Assembly: GCF_051133435.1 (NCBI RefSeq)
Contig: NZ_JBPGNY010000003.1
Coordinates: 186,001-250,000, forward strand
DNA length: 64,000 nucleotides
Reading direction: 5' to 3'
Origin: JAAYAO01 sp051133435
GTDB taxonomy: Bacteria; Actinomycetota; Actinomycetes; Propionibacteriales; Propionibacteriaceae
The notes below the pieces were generated by a model. The model was not told the origin of the DNA. It did no database searches and worked only from the letters and a program-made list of their open reading frames with translations. Positions 57,010 to 64,000 of this stretch are shown in pieces (within the stretch, counting starts at the first letter, position 1; every line of letters starts with the position of its first letter). The translations under genes and the position numbers were made by a program.

Positions 57010-58296
57010 TCAGCGCCGATCGCGGGGGTCCGGCGGCTTCACGCCCAGGTTGCGCACATCCAGCCGCGGCGGACGCATTCCGGCGCGCACCCGCAGGTGT
57101 TTCAGGCGCACCACGATGAACACGGTGAGCAGGATCCCGATCACGGTCAACACGCCGCTGGACAGTAGCGTCCATTGCGGCCCGAGCAGTTCACCGAAAA
57201 TACCGATCACCGGGGATCCGAGCGGGGTGCCGCCGAGCAGCACCATCGAGTACAGCGCCATCACCCGGCCGCGCATCGCCGGATCGGTGTGCAACTGCAC
57301 GTTGGCGTTGGACGAGGTCAGGGTCAGGATCGCGAACAGGCCGCTGAACGGCAGCAACACCAGATAGGCCCAATAGTTCGGCATCAGGCCGATCGCGAAG
57401 TTGAGCAGACCGAAGGCCAAGCTGGTGGCCACGATGAACCGCACCCGCGGGGCCCGTCCACGGCGGGCGGCCCACAGGGCACCCAGCAGGGAGCCGATCG
57501 CCATCACCGATCCGGCCACGCCGTAGTCCTCTGCGGTGCGCAGATAGTGCTGCTGCACCATCACTGCATTGGTCATCTGGAAGTTCATCCCCCAGGTGCC
57601 CACGTTGAAGGCGATGCCGAGCACCAACAGCAGGTCGGCCCGCTCCCGCACATAGCGAACCCCGGCCCGGATCTGTCCCTTCATCCGGGGGGCGCGTTCG
57701 GCCAACCTCAGTTTGCTCGCGTCCAGAACCCCGAGGGCGATCAGGAAAGCCAGATAGCTGAAGGCGTTCAGCAAAATCGCCCAGCCCGATCCCCAGCGGT
57801 GGATGATCACCCCGGCGATCGCCGGCCCGATCAGCCGGGCCAGGTGAAAGCTCACCGAGTTCAGCGCCACCGCATTGGCCAACAGCGCCGGTGACACCAA
57901 TTCGGAGACGAATGATTGCCGGGCGGGCATGTCCAGGGCCGATCCGACGCCGAAGATCAGGGCCAGCAGGTAGACGTGCCACACCTCGGCGTGGCCGAGC
58001 AGGGTGATCAGACCCAGTGCCAGGGCACACAGCGCCATCCAGGTCTGGGTCAGCCGCAGCACGACCCGTTTGTCGAAGCGGTCGGCCAGCACCCCGCCGT
58101 AGGGCGACAGCACCAGCGCCGGGGCGAACTGCAGGGCGGTGGTGATACCGACCGCCACCGCCGAGCCGTCGGAGAGTTCGAGCACCAGCCAGTCCTGGGC
58201 GACCCGCATCAGCCAGGTGCCGATGTTCGACAACAGAGCACCGGTGAAGTAGGTGCGGTAGTTGTAGTCCCTCAGGGCTGCGAAGGTGCGGGCCAA
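57010..58296 (-). CDS. MFS transporter (EntS/DHA3-like)
   Basis: A 428-residue 12-helix permease. The first part TYFTGALLSNIGTWLMRVAQDWLV and the loop LSPYGGVLADRFDKRVVL (MFS signature A) are typical of DHA3-type exporters related to EntS and macrolide pumps. The substrate is unknown. It is separated from the upstream permease gene by 240 nt that contain two palindromes. Confidence 0.85.
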   Translation of the reverse strand: MARTFAALRDYNYRTYFTGALLSNIGTWLMRVAQDWLVLELSDGSAVAVGITTALQFAPALVLSPYGGVLADRFDKRVVLRLTQTWMALCALALGLITLLGHAEVWHVYLLALIFGVGSALDMPARQSFVSELVSPALLANAVALNSVSFHLARLIGPAIAGVIIHRWGSGWAILLNAFSYLAFLIALGVLDASKLRLAERAPRMKGQIRAGVRYVRERADLLLVLGIAFNVGTWGMNFQMTNAVMVQQHYLRTAEDYGVAGSVMAIGSLLGALWAARRGRAPRVRFIVATSLAFGLLNFAIGLMPNYWAYLVLLPFSGLFAILTLTSSNANVQLHTDPAMRGRVMALYSMVLLGGTPLGSPVIGIFGELLGPQWTLLSSGVLTVIGILLTVFIVVRLKHLRVRAGMRPPRLDVRNLGVKPPDPRDRR

Positions 58297-58370
58297 TGCT
58301 CTCCGATCTGTGCGTCGCCCTCCTGCTTATCACGTCACCCAAGACACCGGACGGGTGCGGACGGTTCGCC

Positions 58371-58454
58371 GGGGTACCAAAACCCCCAACTCAGCCGGCC
58401 GTTTCGGGGGTTGCGGGCTGTTTCGCGGGGGTGAGTTGGGGGTTTTGGTACCCC
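58371..58454. repeat. Long perfect inverted repeat (23-bp arms)
   Basis: Arms at 58371-58393 (GGGGTACCAAAACCCCCAAC...) and 58432-58454 are perfectly complementary around a 38-nt G-rich loop. It lies upstream of the MFS gene and downstream of the purine permease. It is the longest of three exact palindromes in the right half of the window. Confidence 0.85.
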
Positions 58455-58491
58455 ACCGCCGATGGCACGGGGCTGAAGCACCCCGGAATTG

Positions 58492-58527
58492 CATGTCGCG
58501 CCCAACCTCGAGGTCGAGCGCGACATG
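58492..58527. repeat. Inverted repeat downstream of purine permease
   Basis: CATGTCGCGC (58492-58501) and GCGCGACATG (58518-58527) form a perfect 10-bp stem, with CCTCGAGG palindromic inside the loop. It ends 11 nt before the stop of the permease gene, where it could serve as a transcription terminator. Confidence 0.65.
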
Positions 58528-58537
58528 TGAACCGGGT

Positions 58538-60040
58538 TCAGGACAGCAGCGGTGAGAACACGCCCTGGACGAAGTAGAAGATGAACAGCAGCGCCACCAC
58601 GTACATCAGCGGGTGCACCTTGGCGGCCTTGCCGCGGACGGCCTTGAGCACCACGTACAGGATGAAGCCGGCGCCGATCCCGACGGTGATCGAGTAGGCG
58701 AAGGGCATCATCACGATGGTCAGGAAGGCCGGCAGCGCCTCCTCCATGTCGTCCCAGTTGATCGAGGTGACCTGCGACATCATCAGGAAGCCGACGAACA
58801 CCAGCACCGGGGCCACGGCTTCGGAGGGGACGATGTTGATCAGCGGGGAGAAGAAGATCGCGAGCAGGAAGCCCACCCCGGTGACCACCGAGGCGATACC
58901 GGTACGGGCACCGGCGGCGACACCGGAGGCCGACTCCACGTAGGCGGTGTTGGACGACACCGACCCCAGACCACCGGCGGCCGCCGACAGCGAGTCGACC
59001 ATCAGGATCGCGCCCAGGTGCGGCGGGTGACCCTTCTCGTCCAGCAGGTTGCCCTCGGCACCGACCGCGACCACGGTGCCCATGGTGTCGAAGAAGTCGG
59101 CCAGCAGCAGGGCGAAGATCAGCATCGCGATGCCGATCGTGGTGACGTTCTCCTGGCTGAAAGCCCCGAACATGTCGACCCGACCGAGCAGGCCGAAGTC
59201 GGGCAGGGAGATCACCGAATCGGTGGCCGGGACGTTCAGCGACCAGCCGGTGGGGTTCGAACCGTCGGGCGCCATCGGGCCGATCTTGCTGACCGCCTCG
59301 ATGATCGCCGCGAGGGCGGTGGCCACGATCACCGAAATCAACAGGGCGCCCTTGACCTTGCGGGCATAGAGCACCGTCACCAGCAGCAGGCCGATCACGA
59401 AGACCGTCATCGGCCAACCGATCAGCGAGCCGTTGATACCGAACTCGACCGGAACCGCACCCTGCGGCTTGCGCACGATGCCGGCGTTGATCAGCCCGAC
59501 GAAGGTGATGAACAGGCCGATACCCACCGCGATCGCGGTGCGCAGGGTGGCCGGGACGGCGCGGAAGACCGCGGTGCGGAAGCCGGTGAGCACCAGCAGA
59601 GCGATGATGATGCCCTCCCAGACCACCAGGCCCATCGCCTGCGGCCAGGTCATCTGCGGGGCGATCACGTAGGCGAGCAGAGCATTGAGCCCCAGGCCCG
59701 CGGCGATACCGAGCGGATAGCGACCGACCACACCCATCAGCATGGTCATCACCCCGGCGATCAACGCGGTGGCGGCGGCCACCATCGCGATCGACGCACC
59801 GACATTGGCCCCGATCACCTCGCCGGCGGCGTCCAGGTACGGCTGACCCGAGATCAGGTTGCCGTCCTTGTCGGGCGCGGTGCCGATGATCAGCGGGTTC
59901 AGGGCGATGATGTAGGCCATCGCGAGGAAGGTGACCAAGCCGCCGCGAACCTCGCGGCCGGTGTTGGACCCACGTTTGGTGATCTCGAACCAGCGGTCGA
60001 GCCGACCGGTGGCGGAATTCTCGGTGTCAACCGTGCTCAT
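58538..60040 (-). CDS. AzgA-type purine (NCS2) permease
   Basis: A 500-residue transporter with about 12 helices, resembling hypoxanthine/guanine/adenine permeases. Typical blocks are FLAMAYIIALNPLIIG, GLGLNALLAYVIA, ADFFDTMGTVVAVGAEGNL and SSNTAYVESASGVAAGARTG. TACGAT lies 7 nt before ATG 60040, suggesting leaderless translation; an ATG at 60049 is the alternative. Confidence 0.9.
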   Translation of the reverse strand: MSTVDTENSATGRLDRWFEITKRGSNTGREVRGGLVTFLAMAYIIALNPLIIGTAPDKDGNLISGQPYLDAAGEVIGANVGASIAMVAAATALIAGVMTMLMGVVGRYPLGIAAGLGLNALLAYVIAPQMTWPQAMGLVVWEGIIIALLVLTGFRTAVFRAVPATLRTAIAVGIGLFITFVGLINAGIVRKPQGAVPVEFGINGSLIGWPMTVFVIGLLLVTVLYARKVKGALLISVIVATALAAIIEAVSKIGPMAPDGSNPTGWSLNVPATDSVISLPDFGLLGRVDMFGAFSQENVTTIGIAMLIFALLLADFFDTMGTVVAVGAEGNLLDEKGHPPHLGAILMVDSLSAAAGGLGSVSSNTAYVESASGVAAGARTGIASVVTGVGFLLAIFFSPLINIVPSEAVAPVLVFVGFLMMSQVTSINWDDMEEALPAFLTIVMMPFAYSITVGIGAGFILYVVLKAVRGKAAKVHPLMYVVALLFIFYFVQGVFSPLLS

Positions 60041-60142
60041 GGGCGACATCGTAGGGCTGATCGCGGCAGCATCCGAAATGAGCTCACCATCGTTACCCGC
60101 GGGTTACCCGGGGTCGGTGTGGACGCTCTATCGGGAAGGCGT

Positions 60143-60958
60143 TCAGTCCCAGGGGACGACGTCGAATTCGATCGTGTCCCAGACCGCCGGGGGACGTTCG
60201 GCGATCCGCGATTCGGCCACCGCATCGGAGTGGCCACCGCAGCCGTGATGCAGGTGCACCACCGAGCCGTCGGACGGGGAATGGTGGTTCGCGCACACCC
60301 CGAACAACCGTCCCAGCGAACCGGACAGCCGGACGAAATAGCCGCAGCTCACGCAATCGGCCGGGGCCTGGCGTGACATCTCGTTGTCCGGGCCGCCGTC
60401 GCCGTCCAACCATCGTTCGGCGGCCTCGTCGCGGCCTTCCACCGACAGCAGCCGGCTGCGGCCCAGGCCGAGTTCGGCCACCAAGGCGCGGGTGATGCTC
60501 GCATCGGCCGGGTCGGCGTCGGCGGCGTCATCGGCACCGCCGGTGTAGCCGGGCACCAGCCGCGGGTCGTTGTCAGGGGTGGGGGCAACCAGGCCGGGGG
60601 CGATGTCGCCGGGCTCGACCCGGTCGGCGTAGGGCACCCAATCGGGGGCGACCAGGGCGTCCGGGCCGGGCAGAACGACCACTTCGTTGACCGTGGCGTG
60701 CTTGGCCCGGGCGGCCCGGGTCACGGTCACCGACCATTGCCAGCCCCGGTAGGCGCGATGGGTCGCGGCGAAACGGTGGGTGACCACCCGAACGTCCTCG
60801 GCGACGCAGCCGTAGTACTCCCCGATCGGTTCCAGGGCGACCTCGGCGGCCGCTTCGCGGGCCAGATCGACCGCCTCGGCGCAGATCGGGTCGAGTTCAA
60901 TGGCCCGGCGCGATCGCGGGGCGGCAGTTTCGGTGGGCTGTTCGGTGGTTTCGGTCAC
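60143..60958 (-). CDS. DUF3027 protein
   Basis: A 271-residue actinobacterial protein of the DUF3027 family. It shows RGWQWSVTVTRAARAKHATVNEVVVLPGPDALVAPDWVPYADRV and, near the C-terminus, a zinc-knuckle-like CVSCGYFVRL...FGVCANHHSPSDG. It is encoded directly after a cold-shock protein gene, an arrangement common in actinobacteria. The function is unknown. Confidence 0.88.
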   Translation of the reverse strand: MTETTEQPTETAAPRSRRAIELDPICAEAVDLAREAAAEVALEPIGEYYGCVAEDVRVVTHRFAATHRAYRGWQWSVTVTRAARAKHATVNEVVVLPGPDALVAPDWVPYADRVEPGDIAPGLVAPTPDNDPRLVPGYTGGADDAADADPADASITRALVAELGLGRSRLLSVEGRDEAAERWLDGDGGPDNEMSRQAPADCVSCGYFVRLSGSLGRLFGVCANHHSPSDGSVVHLHHGCGGHSDAVAESRIAERPPAVWDTIEFDVVPWD

Positions 60959-60960
60959 GT

Positions 60961-61344
60961 CTACAATTCCAGTTCGTCGGCCACGGCACGCAGCACCGAA
61001 GCCACTTTCTTGGCATGTCGACCATCGGGGTGGCGACCATGGCGGTAGCCGTTGCCCAGACCGTCCAACATCTTGATCAGGTCCTCCACGATAACCGCCA
61101 TTTCCGCAGGCTTCTTGCGCTGGGCCTTCGACAACGACGGCGGTGCGTCGATCAACTGTACGTGCAGGGCCTGTTCACCCTTGCGTCCTTCGATCACGCC
61201 GAACTCGACCCGCTGGCCGGGCTTCAGTGAGGTCACCCCGGGAGGCAGCGCGGAGGCGCGGACGAAGACATCGCCACCGTCGTCCTTGGCCAGGAAGCCG
61301 AAACCCTTCTCGGCGTCGTAGAAGCGCACCTTGCCAGTCGGCAC
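60961..61344 (-). CDS. Cold-shock domain protein with C-terminal extension
   Basis: A 127-residue protein. Residues 1-66 form a cold-shock domain with RNP1-like KGFGFLAKDD and RNP2-like DVFVRASAL. A helical extension of about 60 residues (KKPAEMAVIVEDLIKMLDGLGNGYR) follows, as in the longer actinobacterial Csp paralogues. It likely binds single-stranded RNA or DNA. It is the first gene of a pair with DUF3027. Confidence 0.92.
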   Translation of the reverse strand: MPTGKVRFYDAEKGFGFLAKDDGGDVFVRASALPPGVTSLKPGQRVEFGVIEGRKGEQALHVQLIDAPPSLSKAQRKKPAEMAVIVEDLIKMLDGLGNGYRHGRHPDGRHAKKVASVLRAVADELEL

Positions 61345-61485
61345 GTCAACCTCACTTGTGAAATAGGCATGTGACCCTCCGGGTGGAGGGCGGGATCAAC
61401 GGCCAATCCTATCGACATCGCACCCTGCGGGCGAAGTGTATTCCGCTGATGACGACCCCGCCCCTCCCGAACCGGACGGACGCGA

Positions 61486-61671
61486 CTACTGCTCGCTCTT
61501 CAACACATTGCCAACGGCGAACCGGGTCTTGGGCACTTCGTTCACCATCACCCGCACGGTCTCGAGCGGCGCATGGAGTTCTTCGGCCGCGACCTCGGCA
61601 ACCCTCTTGATGAACGCCTCGACGTGGGCATCAGGTCGCCCTTCGACGAGAGTGACGTTGATGATCGGCAT
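61486..61671 (-). CDS. 4-oxalocrotonate tautomerase-family protein
   Basis: A 61-residue tautomerase with the catalytic Pro directly after the start Met (MPIINVTLVEGR). It probably acts as a hexamer on an aromatic-degradation enol such as 2-hydroxymuconate. It is the last gene of a minus-strand cupin-IclR-tautomerase operon, 8 nt after iclR. Confidence 0.88.
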   Translation of the reverse strand: MPIINVTLVEGRPDAHVEAFIKRVAEVAAEELHAPLETVRVMVNEVPKTRFAVGNVLKSEQ

Positions 61672-61679
61672 GCTTGCTC

Positions 61680-62468
61680 CTAAATCTCGTTGGAAAGTTC
61701 CGCAGTGGCCGCTTGGTAGCCGAGCAGCTTCGAGACCTGATCAGCGGCCTCGAGCAGCGATTCGACGAAGGCCCGGGGCGGTTCGGCCGGCAGAAAGTGC
61801 GTCGCCGCCACAATCGCGAGCGTCGCACGGATGGTGCCGTCGAAGGAGAAGACCGGGGCGGCGACGGCGTTGATGCCGTCGAAGGTCTCGTCGGGGGCTC
61901 CGGCCCACCCCCGTTGCCGAACCTGTGCAACCTCGCGCCACAACGCCTCGGGATCCATGATCGTCTTGTCGGTGCGACGCTCGCTGATCTGCCGCCCCCA
62001 CAACATTTTTTGCTCTTCGTTGGCAAAGGCCAGGGCAACTTTCCCCTGGGCCGAGGAGTTGTAGCCGAATCTCGTACCGGGCAGCATCACCACGTCAATG
62101 GGCGAGCCGCCTGCCAGGACCACCACCGGCGTCACCGCCATCGCAGTGAGTTCCGAAAGCACCACGGTCTGCTGCACGCGGCCCCGGAGTTCCTCCATCA
62201 CCGGTCGGGCGGTGGCGACCAGGTCGGAATGGGTGACGGCCCGTTGGGCCAGCATCAGAAGGCGCCACCCCGCGCTGTAGCGACGTGTGTCACTGGATTG
62301 CGCCAGGTATCCGGCATCACGCAACCCGGTGAGATGCCGGTGCGCCCGTCCCTTGGTGATGTTCAGTTCGGTCGCCATCTCGGACACGCCCCAATCACCG
62401 GAGCGACTGACGACCTGTTCGAGAATGCGCAGGCTGAGCAATGGTGACGATTTCGCCTGCTCATCCAC
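61680..62468 (-). CDS. IclR-family transcriptional regulator
   Basis: A 262-residue IclR-type regulator. The N-terminal winged helix (LSLRILEQVVSRSGDWGVSEMATELNITKGRAHRHLTGLRDAGYL) is followed by the effector domain with GTRFGYNSSAQGKVALAF and INAVAAPVFSFDG. GTG 62468 or TTG 62480 starts it, directly after the cupin stop. It is the probable ligand of the two GTTTCG...CGAAAC-type boxes at 63168-63184 and 63272-63288. Confidence 0.87.
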   Translation of the reverse strand: MDEQAKSSPLLSLRILEQVVSRSGDWGVSEMATELNITKGRAHRHLTGLRDAGYLAQSSDTRRYSAGWRLLMLAQRAVTHSDLVATARPVMEELRGRVQQTVVLSELTAMAVTPVVVLAGGSPIDVVMLPGTRFGYNSSAQGKVALAFANEEQKMLWGRQISERRTDKTIMDPEALWREVAQVRQRGWAGAPDETFDGINAVAAPVFSFDGTIRATLAIVAATHFLPAEPPRAFVESLLEAADQVSKLLGYQAATAELSNEI

Positions 62469-62480
62469 GACGGCCCCCAA

Positions 62481-63149
62481 CTACATGATTCGTTCGCAGA
62501 GCACGCGGTACTGCTGCATGTTCGGCTTATCCCAGTCCTGGGGATAGACGATTCGGATGGAGCTTACCCCCTTCAACTGGCTGGGCAGGATGAAGCAACG
62601 GACGAAGGTCGTCGACTCCTCTTCGGTGGTCGGAGCGAAGACCGGTAGGACACCTTTCTCCACCCATGGCGATCCGGCCGGGTGCGTGTGCCGCTCCCCC
62701 TCGGTCTCGATCGTGATCTCACCATTGAGCGTGATCCGGATTCCCGGACCCTGGTGCAGGTGCGTCCAGGCGATGCCGCCGGGGGGAAAGGTCACGGTGT
62801 CGCACCGCATCAACCAGTCGTACCTGTCATCGAACTCGAAGTCCGCCTTGATCTTGAGTTCGGTTTCGGCCTGGGGTGCCGAACGCAGGTGGAAATCCTC
62901 GTCCCGCAAGTCGTCCCCGTCCGCCAGCTCCCACCGCCACAACACCGTGTCGACGGTTCCGTTGATCAGGGTCACCTGATCACCCTCGGTTACGGCATGG
63001 CCCTCACGCGCGAACTGACTGCGTGAATCGGTGACGAAGTCACATTCGCCCGAACGCACATAGATCGCACGGTCGCCGCGCGGCAAGTAGATCGGTTTGG
63101 CACCGGCCAGGAGCCTGTCCTCGAACAGCCGCAGAGTCCGGATAGTCAT
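62481..63149 (-). CDS. Cupin-domain protein
   Basis: A 222-residue protein with one or two cupin barrels. The second has GIAWTHLHQGPGIRITLNGEITIETEG, containing metal-binding-type His and Glu residues of cupin motif 1, and a late PVFAPT strand. It is possibly a dioxygenase or isomerase of a catabolic pathway. AGGAGGGG precedes the ATG. It heads the operon with iclR and the tautomerase. Confidence 0.75.
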   Translation of the reverse strand: MTIRTLRLFEDRLLAGAKPIYLPRGDRAIYVRSGECDFVTDSRSQFAREGHAVTEGDQVTLINGTVDTVLWRWELADGDDLRDEDFHLRSAPQAETELKIKADFEFDDRYDWLMRCDTVTFPPGGIAWTHLHQGPGIRITLNGEITIETEGERHTHPAGSPWVEKGVLPVFAPTTEEESTTFVRCFILPSQLKGVSSIRIVYPQDWDKPNMQQYRVLCERIM

Positions 63150-63167
63150 TCACCCCTCCTCGATATT

Positions 63168-63184
63168 GTTTCGCTCAACGATAC
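63168..63184. promoter_or_regulatory. IclR-type operator A
   Basis: GTTTCGCTCAACGATAC, an imperfect palindrome (GTTTCG-5-CGATAC), matches box B at 15 of 17 positions. On the minus strand it overlaps the -10 (TATCGT) of a promoter whose -35 is TTGTCA, 18 nt away, so binding would control the cupin operon. CGATAC-GCAC-GTATCG (63179-63194) extends the symmetry. Confidence 0.65.
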
Positions 63185-63271
63185 GCACGTATCGATGTAA
63201 GTGACAAGATGTTCCTATTTCCAGTATTTGGTGTTATGTTCAGAAAGATTGTCACGGTGTCTGATATATGC

Positions 63272-63288
63272 GTCTCGCTCAACGAAAC
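63272..63288. promoter_or_regulatory. IclR-type operator B
   Basis: GTCTCGCTCAACGAAAC lies just upstream of the ribosome site (GGAGG) of the divergent MFS gene. Merging A and B gives the symmetric consensus GTTTCG-CTCAA-CGAAAC, typical of an IclR-family dimer site. Confidence 0.65.
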
Positions 63289-63301
63289 CCGGAGGCTGAG
63301 G

Positions 63302-64000
63302 ATGGACCAGGAAGCAGCAACCGCCAGCGGACCCTGGTGGAGGGGCAGAACGAAGAACCAATGGCGATCCTTCTTCGCCGCCTTCATGGGTTGGGCGTTG
63401 GACGTGATGGATCTGATGCTCTTCTCGATGCTGATCACTTACGTGATCGCCGAGTTCAACTCCGACCGCACCGTCGCCGGAACCATCGCGTCATTCACGC
63501 TGTTGGCATCAGCAGCCGGCGGGTTCATCTTCGGGCTGATCGCCGACCGCATCGGACGCACCCGATCCATGGTGCTCAGCATCCTGTGTTACTCGCTGGG
63601 AACCGTGCTGTGTGGCCTGTCCACCAGCATGGGGATGCTGCTCGTTTTCCGGATCGTGGTGGGCCTGGGCGTGGGTGGCGAGTGGGGCGCCGGAGCCGCC
63701 CTGGTCACCGAAACCTGGCCGGCGCGGGTGCGGGGGCGGGTGATGGCCTTCGTGCAGAGCGCCTTTGCTGTCGGCTACATCCTGGCCGCCCTGATTGCCG
63801 CCGTGTTCGTGCCAACTCTCGGCTGGCGCTGGGCCTTCTTCTTCGGAGTCGTTCCGGCAGCACTTGCCTGGTGGATCCGTCGACGGACCGATGAACCCCA
63901 GGTCTGGAAGGACGTCAAGGTGCGCCTGACGACGGGTCAGGCACTCAAGGCGCTGTTCGCCAACCATGCACGCTACTTCTGGGTGGGCTTCGCCTTCACG
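63302..64000 (+). CDS. MFS transporter, aromatic-acid/SHS type (partial)
   Basis: 233 residues are present before the window ends, with no stop. ATG 63302 follows GGAGG by 6 nt. Helix 1 has FMGWALDVMDLMLFSML with the acidic residues seen in AAHS/SHS families; loop 2-3 has GLIADRIGRTRSMVLSI (MFS signature), and helix 4 GLGVGGEWGAGAALV. It is probably a proton symporter importing a carboxylate handled by the divergent cupin-tautomerase operon and controlled by IclR. Confidence 0.85.
   Translation, partial: MDQEAATASGPWWRGRTKNQWRSFFAAFMGWALDVMDLMLFSMLITYVIAEFNSDRTVAGTIASFTLLASAAGGFIFGLIADRIGRTRSMVLSILCYSLGTVLCGLSTSMGMLLVFRIVVGLGVGGEWGAGAALVTETWPARVRGRVMAFVQSAFAVGYILAALIAAVFVPTLGWRWAFFFGVVPAALAWWIRRRTDEPQVWKDVKVRLTTGQALKALFANHARYFWVGFAFT

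Noticed and set aside
58613..60376. 587-residue open frame on the plus strand
   Set aside because: Mirror frame of the purine permease, dominated by His, Gln, Asp and Arg.

Overview
The window comes from a high-GC Gram-positive actinobacterium. Evidence: strong G/C bias at third codon positions, many genes whose start codon lies about 7 nt after a -10 hexamer (leaderless), a DtxR-type iron regulator, SepX/GlpR and a gephyrin-like MoeA, an Lhr helicase, an F420/deazaflavin-type oxidoreductase, DUF3027 beside a cold-shock protein, and a eukaryotic-type UDP-glucose pyrophosphorylase. The gene order from tRNA-Ala to the UDPGP gene would fit Propionibacteriaceae or relatives, but this is inference.

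Left 20 kb (accessory). After a frameshifted YqeB-family gene comes a complete inducible glycopeptide-resistance locus: vanK-like (FemX family), vanH, D-Ala--D-Lac ligase and vanX, convergent with vanS-vanR. A 30-bp element recurs before vanK and before vanH, giving a good candidate for the VanR binding site. Next are a MarR regulator with a two-gene SMR efflux pump, a DHFR-fold reductase with its TetR regulator, an aldehyde dehydrogenase and a nitronate monooxygenase-like gene. A decayed patch follows: a frameshifted MFS gene, a 5'-truncated arsR and a scrap of an SCO6880-type conjugation gene. Then come an IetA-IetS (AAA ATPase plus subtilase) anti-phage type operon with an unknown neighbour and a damaged IS3-family element. 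The patch ends at the 3' end of a tRNA-Ala gene, a classic island boundary.

Middle (20-45 kb). On the minus strand lie sepX/glpR, rimJ-like, moaB/mog, moaC and a gephyrin-like moeA; divergent from them are 5-formyl-THF cyclo-ligase and an FmdB zinc ribbon. A nine-gene minus-strand operon (25.2-32.5 kb) combines a PRD regulator, an amidohydrolase, a PRD protein, SFCGS, DUF4312, DUF4311, DUF4310, a DgaE-like lyase and a DgaF-like aldolase. It looks like uptake and breakdown of an aminosugar-acid-like substrate by a poorly described transporter. After it come a SAF/CpaB-like gene, mscL, the UDPGP gene, a HIRAN protein, tRNA-Arg(CCT), a candidate terminator-bearing small RNA, a methyltransferase, dtxR, serC and a large surface-anchored Pro-rich protein.

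Right (45-64 kb). Housekeeping genes: pyruvate carboxylase, a deazaflavin-dependent oxidoreductase, a VIT1 transporter, DUF4112, a Nei-type glycosylase, lhr, an MFS exporter, an AzgA-like purine permease, DUF3027 and a cold-shock protein. The end holds a small catabolic locus (tautomerase, IclR, cupin, divergent aromatic-acid-type MFS) with two near-identical IclR-type boxes in the divergent promoter. Three very long perfect inverted repeats (18, 22 and 23 bp arms) sit in intergenic gaps at 44.4, 50.0 and 58.4 kb.
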